Assembly: GCA_022059125.1 (NCBI GenBank)
Contig: JAEUWY010000013.1
Span: 558,001 to 622,000 of the forward strand
Source of the DNA: Corynespora cassiicola
Lineage: Eukaryota > Ascomycota > Dothideomycetes > Pleosporales > Corynesporascaceae
Direction of reading: 5' to 3'
DNA: 64,000 bases
Numbering within the stretch: position 1 is the first letter of the stretch; every line of letters begins with the position of its first letter. The notes beneath the pieces were generated by a model that did not search any database, had not been told where the DNA came from, and saw only the letters and a program-made list of their open reading frames with translations. A program made the translations under genes and the position numbers. This document shows positions 35,001 to 46,700 of the stretch, piece after piece.

Positions 35001-35996
35001 TCTACTGGTATGATGACAATACCATCGAAGATGAATGTATTCAAGCAGCATGTTGCCATGATCTGAAGATACAGGTGGCGATAGCTTGAAAAAATTGCAG
35101 AGCTCGAAGGTTGGAGAAGGTTTTTCGCTTTTATTTCCGTCGGTCAAAGCGAGGAGGATCTCGTTCGAAAAATTCTGACCGTGGTAGTTGTCTAAATTCG
35201 ATTCAAGTATGCACAGCAGAATCCAAATGAAGCGGAAACAGACTTTATACCAACTGGGCCAGAGTTGTATATAGGAGGTGGTTTTTTAGATTGTTGTTGT
35301 TCAATCGACCGCTTTAGGCTTATGAGGCAAACACGGTTGTACACGTACCTTGTAAAACTTTACGGCTTTTTTTTCACTGCGTACATATCACATTTTCACA
35401 TGGCCGCGGCAAATAAGTGAGTTTAATGAATAGAATAGCTCTGAATATTATCTTTGCAGTGGTGCTTCCTGTTGAGTGACTGAGACCCGTGGTTCCGAGG
35501 CACTATAATCTTAACTGAGGATAATATGACATCCACAATGCGATGGACAAAGTACAAGAATAGTCCTAAGGTACTCAAATTTCATCACAACTAGAATGTC
35601 CTCATGACAAATATAGAATGATGTTAAACTTAAAGCCTGCTTCCTTTAACAGCTCAATAGTTATTTACGGTCGCATGAGAATATGACAACATAGAAGTAT
35701 CAGTAGTTATTACAAGTACTACTGTGATGTACATGCTAACGTTATTATCTCCACTCGCTTTTAGTACCTAACAAGTAATTAGTTTGCCTAATAGGTTCTA
35801 GGTTCCAGGCTGCAGGATCCAGCCTAACCCAAACAAGCCCTAGCATTCCCCAATCCAGCCCAAAACATCAAAATCCATATGGTCAGCCTAACGCCTCCCA
35901 CTCTACAAAACAATAGCTGAGCCCCCATCTCCATGCCCTTTAACCCGTGTCCACACCCTCTCCCCTCTCTCCAAACCCCCAAACCCACCATCCACC
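35001..35996. other. Intergenic region after the DUF2235 relic
   Basis: No supported gene. Mixed composition, AT-rich around 35560-35800. Short frames at 34836-35147 on both strands may belong to the tail of the decayed gene. Confidence 0.35.
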
Positions 35997-36533
35997 ATGC
36001 CCTCCTTCTTCAGCAAACTGCGCCCCTCAGCCCACAAAGGAAACCCCTATTCCAACCCCAACCATCCAAACCACAACCCAGCCCCCGCCCCCGCCCTCGC
36101 ACCCGCAACCCCTTCCCAACCCTTCAATACCACACCCGCTCAACACCGCCCCGCCTCCCCGCGCGGCTCATTCGACTACCTCGCCGAAGCGCGCACGGCC
36201 GTGGGAAGAGATCCCGTGACGGGGAAGCGCATACAACACCAGCGCTCGCACAACGAGCTCGCACAACGGCGGCGGGTGCAAGAGCAAGAACGGGCGCAAA
36301 CGCAGACGCAGAGCCGGAGTTTGTCGGTGGTGGCTGAGGGGAGCAGGAGGGGCGGGAATGGAGAAGACAGGAGCGCGTTTGCGGATCGGAACGAGGGAGT
36401 TAGGCGCACGTTGGGGACGCGGTATGATCTCTTTGTGCAGGAGATGAAGGAGAGGCGGTTGGGGGGGATTAGGGAGCCGAGTGGGGGGTATTATGCGCCG
36501 GAGAGACGGGTAGAGGAATTTTATGGGCGATAG
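35997..36533 (+). CDS. Small hypothetical fungal protein, low complexity (178 aa)
   Basis: A single exon starts MPSFFSKLRPSAHKGNPY. The first 60 residues are dominated by Asn, Pro and Ala and look disordered. The central part (SFDYLAEARTAVGRDPVTGK, then QRSHNELAQRRRVQEQE) is basic and helical. The C-terminal part ends in a more ordered, possibly conserved block around RRTLGTRYDLFVQEMKERRL and APERRVEEFYG. No signal peptide, membrane segment or known domain was identified. A CT-rich leader with a CACC-rich context before the ATG supports the start. It could be a species-restricted gene. Function unknown. Confidence 0.6.
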   Translation: MPSFFSKLRPSAHKGNPYSNPNHPNHNPAPAPALAPATPSQPFNTTPAQHRPASPRGSFDYLAEARTAVGRDPVTGKRIQHQRSHNELAQRRRVQEQERAQTQTQSRSLSVVAEGSRRGGNGEDRSAFADRNEGVRRTLGTRYDLFVQEMKERRLGGIREPSGGYYAPERRVEEFYGR

Positions 36534-37025
36534 TAAGGTGATGTCGAGGGCTGGTAGAGTACTATGTGGCGGAGTGAGAAATCAGCTGCGAATACTGCAG
36601 AATTAACCACAGGTCTGTTACCGTTGCCCAGGCTCGGTAGGTACCTGAGTTGATGTTCCTACAATAACGCTCCTTTTTGATTACTTCGAGACTCGAAAAA
36701 GATCGCCAAGGGCGCCACATGAGCCTTACGCAGTTTATGAGCTCGTAAAATCAAAATCTTAGGACATCTAAAAAATACTACAGAAAGGGCTTTGCATATC
36801 TCTAACAGAATAGTCAATAGCTACATAATTAATAAAACTAAAGTATTTATTGTATTTTTGCTTTAAATGGTTAGTTTTCTACGTAAACTTTAAGATACTT
36901 TTAAACACTGTACAGTGTTTACAACACTAAGCATTAATTCTTATAACTATATCCACAGTTATATAGAAATTATTAGATGATATATAGCTAGAGCTATCTA
37001 AATTGTTCTGCAATAATAAAGACTA
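36534..37025. other. AT-rich intergenic tract
   Basis: The part from about 36760 is very AT-rich and TA-step-rich, and a perfect 20-bp palindrome lies at 36904-36923. It resembles mutated repeat remnants but has no detectable coding content. It is also the 3' flank of the metallophosphoesterase gene. Confidence 0.45.
36904..36923. repeat. Perfect 20-bp palindrome
   Basis: TAAACACTGTACAGTGTTTA reads the same on both strands. It sits inside an AT-rich tract immediately downstream of the metallophosphoesterase gene. It could form a hairpin or cruciform; no function can be assigned. Confidence 0.9.
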
Positions 37026-38012
37026 TCAACAATCTCGAGGCAGCGCGAGAGTGACAAGCCATGGTGAGCACACAGGGTTTCCTCCCTCGTTGCCAATTGA
37101 TGCATTAACAGCAAGAGTGTAATTCGCTGCATCAGAGTCTTCTTCCATCGAGAATGATCGCGTGGCACATTCATATGGCTCGGAATCCAGCCTTGAAATA
37201 ATAGGTAAATTTATCGGCGTATTCATCTGAAACTCCGCTTCTGCCTTCAACCAATGCAGCTTTTGGATCCCATTGGAATGGTGCACGTGACCAAAACAGT
37301 GCATCCGTGGTTTGACACGGGCTATGGCGCGCATCAGGTGTTCACAACCTCGGTGTCTGCCGTCCAAAAGCTTGTCAAGAACTCCCATTGCAGGCGCGTG
37401 GGTCATGATGATGTCGACCCCCCTTGGTATCAGCGAGGATGCGTTTGTGACACAGTCGGGCCCAGCCAATGAATAGTCTGAGGGATTGTATCGATCATGG
37501 TGACGCAGAAATTTGAAAGCAGTGATACTGCCATGAAGGGGTTGGTAGGGCGAAGCATAGATCTTGAAGTATGCACCACATCTTAACGTAAACTCGTACG
37601 TTCCTTCTTCAAGGTAGTGCAAACCTTGATCACGGTGCCTCTTCCAAAAACCCTTGGCAGCCTGATGGTCTTGGGAACCTTTGCCACTGCCAACCATGTA
37701 TGCCTCATCGAGAGAAAGATCATGATTCCCGGCTATAACCAATTTCAGCTCTGCCTCTAGGGAAAGAAGCCATTCAGCAGCCTTTTCGTATCCTTCAATA
37801 GCACCGTCATCTGTCAAATCTCCACAATGGAGGATGACATCAGCAGGAGGCAAAGCTAGCCTTTCACGAATTTGTTGATTGAAATCAAGGTCATGAGTGT
37901 CCGAGACGATAAGAAACTTGACCGGAGTAGTCGGGCATGTGGACATTGTTGTGTGAAGCACGGAGCGAATAAAACGGAGAGCTGCAATCATGCAGACGAA
38001 AAAGGAGAACAA
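37026..38012 (-). CDS. Calcineurin-like metallophosphoesterase
   Basis: A single exon of 328 aa. The metal-binding motifs of the superfamily are in order: SDTHD (Asp38, His40), HCGDLTDD (Asp65), AGNHD (Asn96, His97, Asp98), then a THAP motif near 210 and GHVHH near 245. This matches the group of small fungal phosphoesterases related to the metallophosphoesterase-domain (MPPED/239FB-like) proteins, which hydrolyse phosphoester or cyclic-nucleotide bonds with two metal ions. The first 20 residues are hydrophobic (MFSFFVCMIAALRFI). Either there is a membrane anchor, or translation starts at the internal methionine of MSTCPTTPVKF (37946), which is where family members usually begin. It is transcribed divergently from the CorA-like gene. 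Confidence 0.88.
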   Translation of the reverse strand: MFSFFVCMIAALRFIRSVLHTTMSTCPTTPVKFLIVSDTHDLDFNQQIRERLALPPADVILHCGDLTDDGAIEGYEKAAEWLLSLEAELKLVIAGNHDLSLDEAYMVGSGKGSQDHQAAKGFWKRHRDQGLHYLEEGTYEFTLRCGAYFKIYASPYQPLHGSITAFKFLRHHDRYNPSDYSLAGPDCVTNASSLIPRGVDIIMTHAPAMGVLDKLLDGRHRGCEHLMRAIARVKPRMHCFGHVHHSNGIQKLHWLKAEAEFQMNTPINLPIISRLDSEPYECATRSFSMEEDSDAANYTLAVNASIGNEGGNPVCSPWLVTLALPRDC

Positions 38013-38447
38013 GGCGCAAACACATAAGCACGAGATGATTATGAACTGATATACCGGCCGTGGATGATTTGGTTAGGCAGAAGCTGCGACCCGACTCGCT
38101 GACCTCATCAACGCTGCTGTGAGACCTGGGCCGTCACATTCAATCCAGTCACATAAGCGCTGTGGCATCGTAACCCTTCTGAAAAGGCCAATCTACCTAA
38201 TTGCCAAGTGCGCCCGTCCCTTTTCCGGGAAAAAGCCCCATGTAGCCTGACACGTATCTCAAGCGCCCTGTACGACTGTATTTACGCACCCGGGGGCTGA
38301 ATCGGGGCCAAAAGCAGCTGTAAAGTTCCCAGTCATGCAATGAGGAATACCCGAGGGTTAAATGACGCATGAACGAGAAGAATCCTCGATATTTTTTCGA
38401 CCCACAGGATTCCTTGCATTCTTATGTTCGATTCAAATTCAAAGTAA
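38013..38447. promoter_or_regulatory. Divergent intergenic region between phosphoesterase and CorA-like gene
   Basis: The two flanking genes point away from each other across 435 bp, so both promoters should lie here. No distinct motif was recognised. Confidence 0.45.
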
Positions 38448-40457
38448 ATGGCTCCTAGACAAGAGAGGTTGTTATCTAGTAATAGCGCGCCAGCCTCAGT
38501 TACTATTGGTGGGGAGGAAGATACCGACAATGAGAGGAACAGATCGGTCACTAGTGCGCCTAAAAGACCAGGACCACAAGTCTTGAAGGGCCCAAGGTCT
38601 CCCAACAGAGGGAAAACAATACGTGCGTCTTGATATTAAAGGCCCAATTTCAATTTCAACCTGACAAGTTGCAGTAACTCCGGATCAGTATGTGCAATCA
38701 ATCCGGGCCCACTCATCGCGATCCATCTCGACCTCATCCTTTCCAGGAAATAATTACTGTGATCTAGCTGAGTGGCTGTTTTCAAATCAATCATGTCTAT
38801 CTAAATCGCCTATTCATCATGACCTCATCACAATATACGATTTGGAGCCAAATATGAATGGGAAATCGCACTTTTATACCCAGGATCAGCTTGACCAACT
38901 AAGGTCACTCCCACCAAAATCCAAAGAACAAGTACAAATCCTATTCATACGTGGGTTTCTTTCCCCGGTGTGGATATCACTGCTTGGCAGCAAATTCGGC
39001 CTTGATCCTGAGCTGCTACTCCGACATCTGAATTTCTTCGCCACCACCGTTCATCGTCGGCTCTATAGCACTCCATCATTAGTCAGCACGAACAACAACA
39101 TCATTAAGCTTTGCGTTACTACTATCTTTCATAAGGATGGAAGCTCTAGGGAATCAAATCCTGTCGAAGCCATGCTCCAACAACGCAGGAATCAGCTTGA
39201 GGAGCTGTCCAATTATAAACGCAAACTTCGTACGCAAGCAAGATGTGGCGACTCGGTAGTTCGTGAGTACTATACACTAGACAATCGATTTTCTATTGCA
39301 GAACAATGGATATCGATCTGCGTTGTAAAGAATGGCGATGGATGGCTGAGTAGGTTGTCAATCTACCGGTTGACACGTGAATCACAAGTCTGACAAAAAA
39401 AATAGATTTCGTCTGGATGGACCAAGGCCGAGACCTTACCTATTCCTATAAAGGACCCTGGAGCCAACAACTGACTGAAAATGTTTCTACCTTTCCAGTG
39501 GTCCAGCATCACCCCAAAATGACTGTGCGCAGCACATATCTTGGCTCAGAAGAAACCCTGGAGCATGATACCACCAGCTCACAGCCACGTATCCCTGCCA
39601 ATATAACGACAGCAAAGGTATTAACAAGTGGAACACTTTTGCCACTCGAATATGAATCGATTCTGGCACTGGTGGATTTACGTAGAAGATGTTCTTACGA
39701 ACCCTCTCATGCTTTGATACCAGTATTCGCATATGCGGCTTTCTCCGAAACGCAATTTTTGAATCTTATGCATGACCAAATCAGAGAAGAAGTGAATGCT
39801 CTGGCACCGGAAGACTGGAGCGGCTCCATCAGTAACCTTCAGTTCCTCCTTGAAATATTAGAGAGACATTCATCTCAGTTGGACAACTGTGTCAAGGCCC
39901 TCGATCATTTGTTTGACTTAGCAACTCCGAATGGAAACAACTCGTTTAGCACACGGTCTCATCCAAAAATTTCTCGTAGTAGTACTACAAGTATGAGAAG
40001 TCTGTTGGATGACAAAAAGAGGTCCAATGAACCTGATAGTTCATTCGGCACCTACCAGCCGAGCTCTTCTGGGCCATTCTCGCCAAAAGGTCTTATCGAT
40101 GACTACAACGAACTTCTGCAACGATCTTATACTCTCTGCGAGCTATGCAGGAATGGTATCGGAATCACAATGAACAAGAGCATGTTCTTGGAATCCAGGA
40201 GGGCTATCGAGCAAAATGAGCGTCTCAAGAAGCTCACTCTGCTCGCAACATTCTTCATACCTCTTACGTTCTCTACAAGCGTTTTTGGTATGAATCTTCG
40301 ACTTCTAGGCCAAGGTGAAGTTGATATATGGTGGTTTGTCGTTTTTTCAGTTCCAATAATTATCCTGGCGTATATATTTTGGATATGGGATACCGGAAAG
40401 CTAGCGAAATATTGGAGACAACATTGGGCAGGGAACAAGGGGGGTACAAGGGCATGA
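38448..40457 (+). CDS. CorA-like membrane protein, fungal type
   Basis: Three exons (38448-38622, 38675-39349, 39406-40457) give about 633 aa. A disordered N-terminus is followed by a long soluble region and then a helical segment (residues about 440-560) leading into two C-terminal membrane helices: LTLLATFFIPLTFSTSVF and WWFVVFSVPIIILAYIFWIW. The family-defining GMN motif lies at 578-580 between them. CorA proteins transport magnesium and related divalent cations. The large fungal-specific soluble domain places it in the expanded ascomycete CorA-like group rather than the housekeeping Alr1/Mnr2 transporters. Such genes are often found in variable regions beside NLR genes, as here. Transport has not been shown for this branch. 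Confidence 0.85.
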
Positions 40458-40680
40458 TACTATATAGGAAGGCTATATCACTCGTATATGAATTCATTTC
40501 CATTACCGTAGGATTTTAGAGCACGGTGGAGGCATCCGCAGCTCATATTTGGGTCTGGGAGAAAAGAAGAAATTGACTTTAGTATCGAGAAGCCAAGTGA
40601 TGCGTGCTCTTCAAACGTAGCCTTGGCTATATAGAGACTCAATAAGCAGTGGGCTTTTTTAGAGTATTCAACAAAAATTT

Positions 40681-41524
40681 CTAGATGCTGTGGCGCCGCA
40701 TTGAACTCGTAGATAGCATAGAGGGTAAGCTATCCACGGACCTTCCTCTCCTTTGAGCCTTCATACCTTCCCGGTTTTTAAGGCATTGGGATTCCCAAAA
40801 AGTGTCTAAATGATGCTGGTAGAGTTCATAAGCCCACTGGTGGCATATTTGATGAAGAAGTGGATCGCCTATCTCAGGCTCTACTTTTGTCACCTGCCTT
40901 TTTTTATATCCACCCAGTAGCATGCTCCGCCATATACCGACATTGCCAACGCGTCGATTCCATTTCCTGATTTGCCTACAGTCGTCCGGAACTCTGCGAC
41001 CCTGAAAAAAACGACTATACCACTGGAACCAGCCTGTGTTAGAGGACCCAATCAGCGAACTTTGCGCCTCAGACTGCATATCGAACTTACAGAGCCAAAC
41101 AAAGGATTTACTTACCCGCAGCTAGCCACTCATCAATCGACTGCTCACAAGAGACCCTGAATTTATTTATGCAGGCTGCATATCCAATGTGCTTTTCTCC
41201 TGTGAGATAAACAGAGTGGTCCAGACCATCAAGCCATTCAGTTGGAAGTTCAACCCACTCATCATCTGGAGGGTTTCCGACTAGATTGAGCTTCCTAGAT
41301 CTGAAGGGCCAAAAATAACCACCACCATATGCCCCCTCTCGAATAATTTCAGCGGGGGTCTTGTTAGGAGTGAACTCAGGGAAGTCTTCAAAGTGAAGAG
41401 TTCCATTTGAGTCACGGGTTGGAGGTGCTCCCGTTGGTTTCCACTTCCATCCATTGGTAGTGAACCGTACTTTATCGGGAGTGGGCTCATATACTAAACT
41501 ATTATCTTGAATCATGGAGACCAT
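40681..41524 (-). CDS. Conserved fungal protein of unknown function (about 253 aa)
   Basis: Two exons, 41524-41116 and 41033-40681, with an 82-nt intron. The sequence looks like a small ascomycete-wide family. It contains GGGYFWPFRSRKL, ELPTEWLDGLDHSVYL, NKFRVSCEQSIDEW, then after the intron GWFQWYSRFFQGRR, DDCRQIRKWNR and LLHQICHQWAYELYQHHL. The spacing of Trp, Cys and His residues suggests a compact fold. The family has no characterised activity that I know of, and no signal peptide or membrane segment is seen. The C-terminal 30 residues are basic and Ser-rich. The gene is convergent with the CorA-like gene. The start could be either of two closely spaced methionines (41524 or 41515). Confidence 0.82.
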
Positions 41525-42053
41525 TGTTGTTCGTTACTAGCAATCAGTCTCTGTGGGTACTAAGGGACAGGGTGGGAGAAAGAGGCTTGAGCTAAGGACA
41601 GCGTTTGGGGTGGCGATGTAGAACCGGAAAATTTTAAATACATTGCAAGAAAGAGCCTCGTACATTCTATCCATATAGCAGCGGCGAAAAAACGTAGGGG
41701 TGTACGTGGCCGTGCCGATGAATTGGTGGGTTACGTGTTACTCGAGCGCCTTCTGTTGTAAACTGCTCCCAAGGCGCTTCACACCCTTATCCAGCTGGAT
41801 CAGTTGATTTGTGATTAGCTCCCCATCTATGCATGCAGCGATAGTCCTTCAGAAGACAGCCAATCGTATCGCATGAGCGACAGTAAGCGGGCTATTGCCC
41901 GTATGTCGAAAATACCACCATGTATGGGGTACTGCATCCTTCCCATATTAATTTACAGTCATTTTACAAGTTGGTTTAATCAAATTGGGCATAAATATCT
42001 GAAATATTGTATCATTGAGCTAGCAGAGAGATAAGAGTTTAAGAAATCATTCT
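41525..42053. other. Intergenic region
   Basis: Promoter side of the 40681-41524 gene and 3' side of the aldo-keto reductase. No additional gene seen. Confidence 0.4.
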
Positions 42054-43319
42054 TCACTCATCATCATCGAAAAAGACACGGATTGGAAGGAACCCATCGC
42101 CGCATGCTTTGAAGCGATCCTTTACGGCATTGAGCTTTTTCATCTCATCCTCACTAAGCTCCCAGCCCCCGAGGTCAAAATTTGACCTGATACGGTCTGG
42201 TTTTGTGCTTCTCGGAAGGACGCTAGTTCCCCTTTGAATCCCCCATGAGAGCCTGTCATGTGTGAGTGACATACAGCAAGTCGGCACATCTAAGCTACTG
42301 ACAGTATCTGTGCTTGGGTTTTGCCTTTAGATTCGGCAATTTGGTTCAGTACCTCGTCTTTTCCAGAAAGAAGAGGGGATTTCTCAGAGCCCAGGCAAGA
42401 GTATGCCGTAACATGGATGCCTTTAGACTGACAGACTTTGACTAGTTTAGTCCTAAAATGTATTACTATAGCATAAGAACAAAACGGCTTGTATCGTGCT
42501 TACGATGGGTGATTGGGGTGGAGCTTTGCAGGATTAGCCATGGATATTCAATAGCAGGAGGTCGCACTATCGTGGGTATACTTACCTCGATTTGATTAAC
42601 AGCTGGAATTACTTTGCATGATGGATGGCTAAGCAACTTGTCCAGATTGATGAGTTGAACATTGCAAATCCCAATGTTCTTGACCTTGCCCGTTTCGGGG
42701 AGCTTCTGCATCACTTCCCTTCTGGTATTCAGCCACGATGATGTAACCGGGGGTTCACAAATGTTACCATGTCTTGATGAAGTCCCAATCCGAGAGATGC
42801 TTCGAGGTGTCTTTTGGATCGGTTGCACATGGCCAATGCTAAAATAGTGAGTCATTTGGCATCTGATTTATGGTATTCCGACTTACCACTAGGTAAAGGT
42901 CCAAGTAATCAACCCCAAGGTTTTTCAAAGACTCCTCGAGGGCTTCTTCAACCCTATGATGTGCGCGATGATCCAGCTGCAAGATTATGCTTGAATTGAT
43001 GGTTCAACGTCGAGATGGGGGCATTCGTACCTTGGTGGTCAGCCAGATATCCTCCCGAGGTACTCCAGAAGCCTTTATGCCATCGCCCACCTCCTTCTCA
43101 TTGCCATATGCAAATGCGGTATCCACATGACGGTAGCCTGCTTGCAAAGCAGTCTTCACTTCTTCCGTCGCGGCGCTGCCTTTCACATGCCATGTCCCGA
43201 TTCCAATCGCTGGTATACTAGCACCTGTATCTTCGGTGAGCGAGTCGCTCAATTGCAAAGGAAGCGGAGCAATTACCTGTGTTCAGCTCAAACCTTAGCT
43301 CACCACGATTAGGCTCCAT
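42054..43319 (-). CDS. Aldo-keto reductase
   Basis: Eight exons (43319-43277, 43224-43031, 42976-42887, 42838-42768, 42718-42586, 42523-42504, 42452-42303, 42252-42054) give about 299 aa. The complete catalytic tetrad is present: Asp49 and Tyr54 in VDTAFAYGNEKEVGD, Lys79 in WLTTK, and His110 in the HWP motif. NADPH-binding landmarks follow: NIGICNVQLINLDKLL, VIPAVNQIE, VTAYSCLGS and VLPRSTKPDRIRSNF. The enzyme reduces aldehydes or ketones with NADPH in the cytosol. The sixth exon is a 20-nt micro-exon (LHPNHPS) that is required for the frame. The intron before exon 5 needs an AAG acceptor, since the nearby CAG would create a stop. An in-frame ATG further upstream (43370) is possible. It is well preserved despite its decayed surroundings. 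Confidence 0.88.
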
Positions 43320-43742
43320 GGTTATAAAGGTATCTAAGCCGAGTTCAATTTGGATGGGAACGGTAGTCATGAAGGCCTGTCTAATCGGTACTCAAGTAGC
43401 AGGCCATGGTGGATCATCACTATATATCTGCATTCAATGCCCGTTGTTTCACAGCCGTGGCGTGGTTATCGTCACACTCAGGCATTGGTCACAGCTTCCT
43501 AAGCGTTGTGCGACAATTGAAAATCAAAGCGGCGTGGTGCGTATGACCGGATTGCCGGTTGACGTTCCGGCAAAAAAAGGAAGCAGGCAGACCGGCCCGT
43601 GAGGTCTGCCCCGCGCATCCTAGACACCGCCGGTCAGCGCCCGCTCCGTCGGTAGCCTATCGGCTGACGGCTTCCTTTCACGGCCCGAGAAACAGCATGA
43701 GCCGCAGTTTTCGGGGGGAAGAGGTGCCCCACATTTGATCCT
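43320..43742. promoter_or_regulatory. Divergent region between aldo-keto reductase and NLR gene
   Basis: Shared upstream region of two divergently transcribed genes. It contains an inverted repeat, GCAGACC at 43587-43593 and its complement GGTCTGC at 43603-43609 with a 9-nt loop, and further GC-rich short palindromic pieces to about 43690. Confidence 0.5.
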
Positions 43743-46700
43743 ATGCCTAGAAAGCTTCAGCCTCCTTACTGTGAATATTTGCAACACAACACAACAGAAG
43801 GCTACTTCGTTTGTAAATCAGCTCACAGGAATTCCCCCCCGATGGCTTCACATGAGCAAGGGAAGCTTCGCCACGTCCTCTCGCTCAAAGACGAGGGGTG
43901 TGAGAACCTGGAGTAACATACACCTGCTATCGTACATATTCTAATAGTTGGCTAATATGATACAGTATTCTTCTCATTCCAGGAGTTGGAACGCCGCCCG
44001 TAGATACTTGGCCGTTCTGTTCTGTGGAATGGCTAAAGGATATCCTTCCAAATAGCTCGAATCGTCCTCGTGTCCTTGCGTATGAGCATAAGAACTCTGT
44101 CAATGATTATTTTTCATGGGAGGATTACCTTATGCAGGGTTTTTCGCTTCTTGGCGAAATTTCCAGCCTGCGCTCTAATGAGGTACCTTATTTTGCTCCA
44201 ATCGTTGCAAATCCTTGGTTAATCACTCCCTCAGGACGAGCACCGGCCCATTCTCTGCGTGTGCCACAGTATCGGGGGCTTGGTGCTCAAGAAAGCCCTC
44301 TGTGTTGCAAATGAACAATTGAACCGATATGAATTTTTGGTCAACGCCATTGCAGGCATCATTTTCCTCAGCACTCCGCATGCAGCACCTACCAAGGAAG
44401 ATACACACGAACTCTTCACAAGCGTGCTGAAAGCGATACCGGGAAAGCTCTTCAAGGTTTCATCCACACAAACGGCCCACGAGGGTATCCTCTTGTGGGA
44501 TCTGGCAATCAGGTTCGAGGGCATATATTTCCGCACACCCGTACTCTCAGCCTATGAAACCAAGAAGTCCAAAGTAACGGAGAGACGGTTCAGGTCTCGG
44601 ATGCAAACGGTAGGGATCCTTCCGAAGCTCCTTAATTTGTCCTGTAGCATAATTCAGATATTGACAGTGACAACTAGCTAGTCCAGAAATCGACTTGCAC
44701 AACCCACGCACCAATCGAAAAGTTCATTGGGGTTTCTCTGGATCATATGAACTCCTGCCACTTCCAGAAAAGCTTCGACAAGGAAAACTCAGCTCTGGGC
44801 CAGTTCTTAACGGAAACCCTACAGAATGCTGAGGATCTCATTTCCACAAGGCTTAAAGCGCGTCTGTATCCCTCCGGATTAGATGGTCAACGATCTGACT
44901 ATTACAGTTGAATTCACTTACGCGACAGTCAGCTCATATTCGCCAACACCCAGTGAATTAGCCTCAACAGGTAAGTGTCTTCCTGGCTACAGAATATCCT
45001 TAAGGTAGCCATCCTCCCCTCGGGAGCGTGATCCCCCCCTCCCAAAAAAAAGAAAAGAAAAAGAAAACACCAAGTCTATATCACGAACCTCATCAAACCT
45101 CATAATTTGTTGACAAGGATCAGAGGCGGAGCAGATACGTCCCATAATCTCCTCGGCCGATGCTACCGACGGCTCGTCTCAGCCGGGATTCGAGATTGTC
45201 ACGAAAGCTCATAGTATGGATATTCCGAGAGCAAAACCCCGATTACCGTGTGTCATGCTCGAACACCACGTCCCCAATCCAAGCTTCTGTGGACGAGATA
45301 AAGTGATGGAGATGTTGAGAAGGGAACTCATACCCTCAAAGACAAAGGTAATGTCATCACAGAGTACCGGATTGAGACAACTTGCGCTCTGTGGGCTGGG
45401 AGGAATCGGTAAAACTGAAATCGCCCATGAGTTCGCATCTTCAGTCAGAGACGAATTCGACGCTGTCTTCTGGGTAACTTCTGACGAAACGGCCAAACTC
45501 GACAACCGTTTTCAGCAGATATCTGTCGGCTTAGGTCTTGAAGATCCATCTGAAAGTAAAAGCCATGTCGTTAGCCGAGAACTTGTCAAAGGCTGGCTTT
45601 CGAAACCTTGGAGGGACATGCTGACTGACGAAGAGCGCCAGCCTGGATCTACTTCACTCAACGAAGTATCATGGCTTCTGATATTTGACAATGCTGACGA
45701 TCCATATATTCTCACTGACTATTGGCCACAAGGCAATGGGTCCATCCTCATCACTAGCAGAGATCCATTGGCCAAAAGCATCTTCACCATGCGAACATCT
45801 GGTATTGACCTTGAGTCGCTTGCTCATGTAGATGGAGCTTCATTGTTGTTAAGACTGACAGAAAACGAGGGAAATGAAAGCATTGAGAGTGATACAAAAG
45901 AGCTAGCTGAACGTATTGTTGAGCTTCTGGGGGGTATCCCCTTGGCTATATCTCAAATGGCAGGTATTATCCGGCGGCAAGACTTGACTCTACGCGAGTT
46001 CTTGGATCTATACAACGACCTAGATGAGCACGCTTGTCTCCACGGGATGAAATTTGACTCGATTACGAAATCCTATCCTCATACTATCGCGACCGCTTGG
46101 GCCATAGAAAAGCTCCGACCCGAGTCGAGAAGTCTGCTGGAGTTTATTACCTTCTTTGACCCAGACTGTATCAAAGAAGATTTACTTGCCGAGCTCTCGG
46201 CAGATAGTTTCCCTACCCGCAAGGATGAGTACAGAACGATGCGCACAGAATTGATGCAGACCTCTCTCATACGAAGAAATAAGCAGAGCAACGAGGTATC
46301 CGTGCATCGTCTCGTACAAGATGCTGTTCGGGCAAAGCTAGACGATGATGCCGCCAAAACCACCTTTGGGAGAATTGTTTGTTTGTTGTGGACGAACTGG
46401 CCATCTGCTATGCCGAAAGCCACCAGAATACCTCAACTTCCTCAGCCGAAGGCAAGTAACAAGCGATTGGAGGTTGGAAGATGGCCTTTATGTGCAGCTC
46501 TGTACCCCCATGTTCTCAAGCTACATCAGCTTTGGCCTTCAATGGGGAATCTTCCGGTTCCAATCAAGCTGCAGTTTGCTGCGCTGCTCAACGATGCTGC
46601 CTGGTAATCTCCCAACGTGTACTTTCAACGGGAACACTTGGGCCGTGCTAACTGACCATAAGGTACCAAAGCGAGCGTGGTCGGACCAGAGGATTCGATG

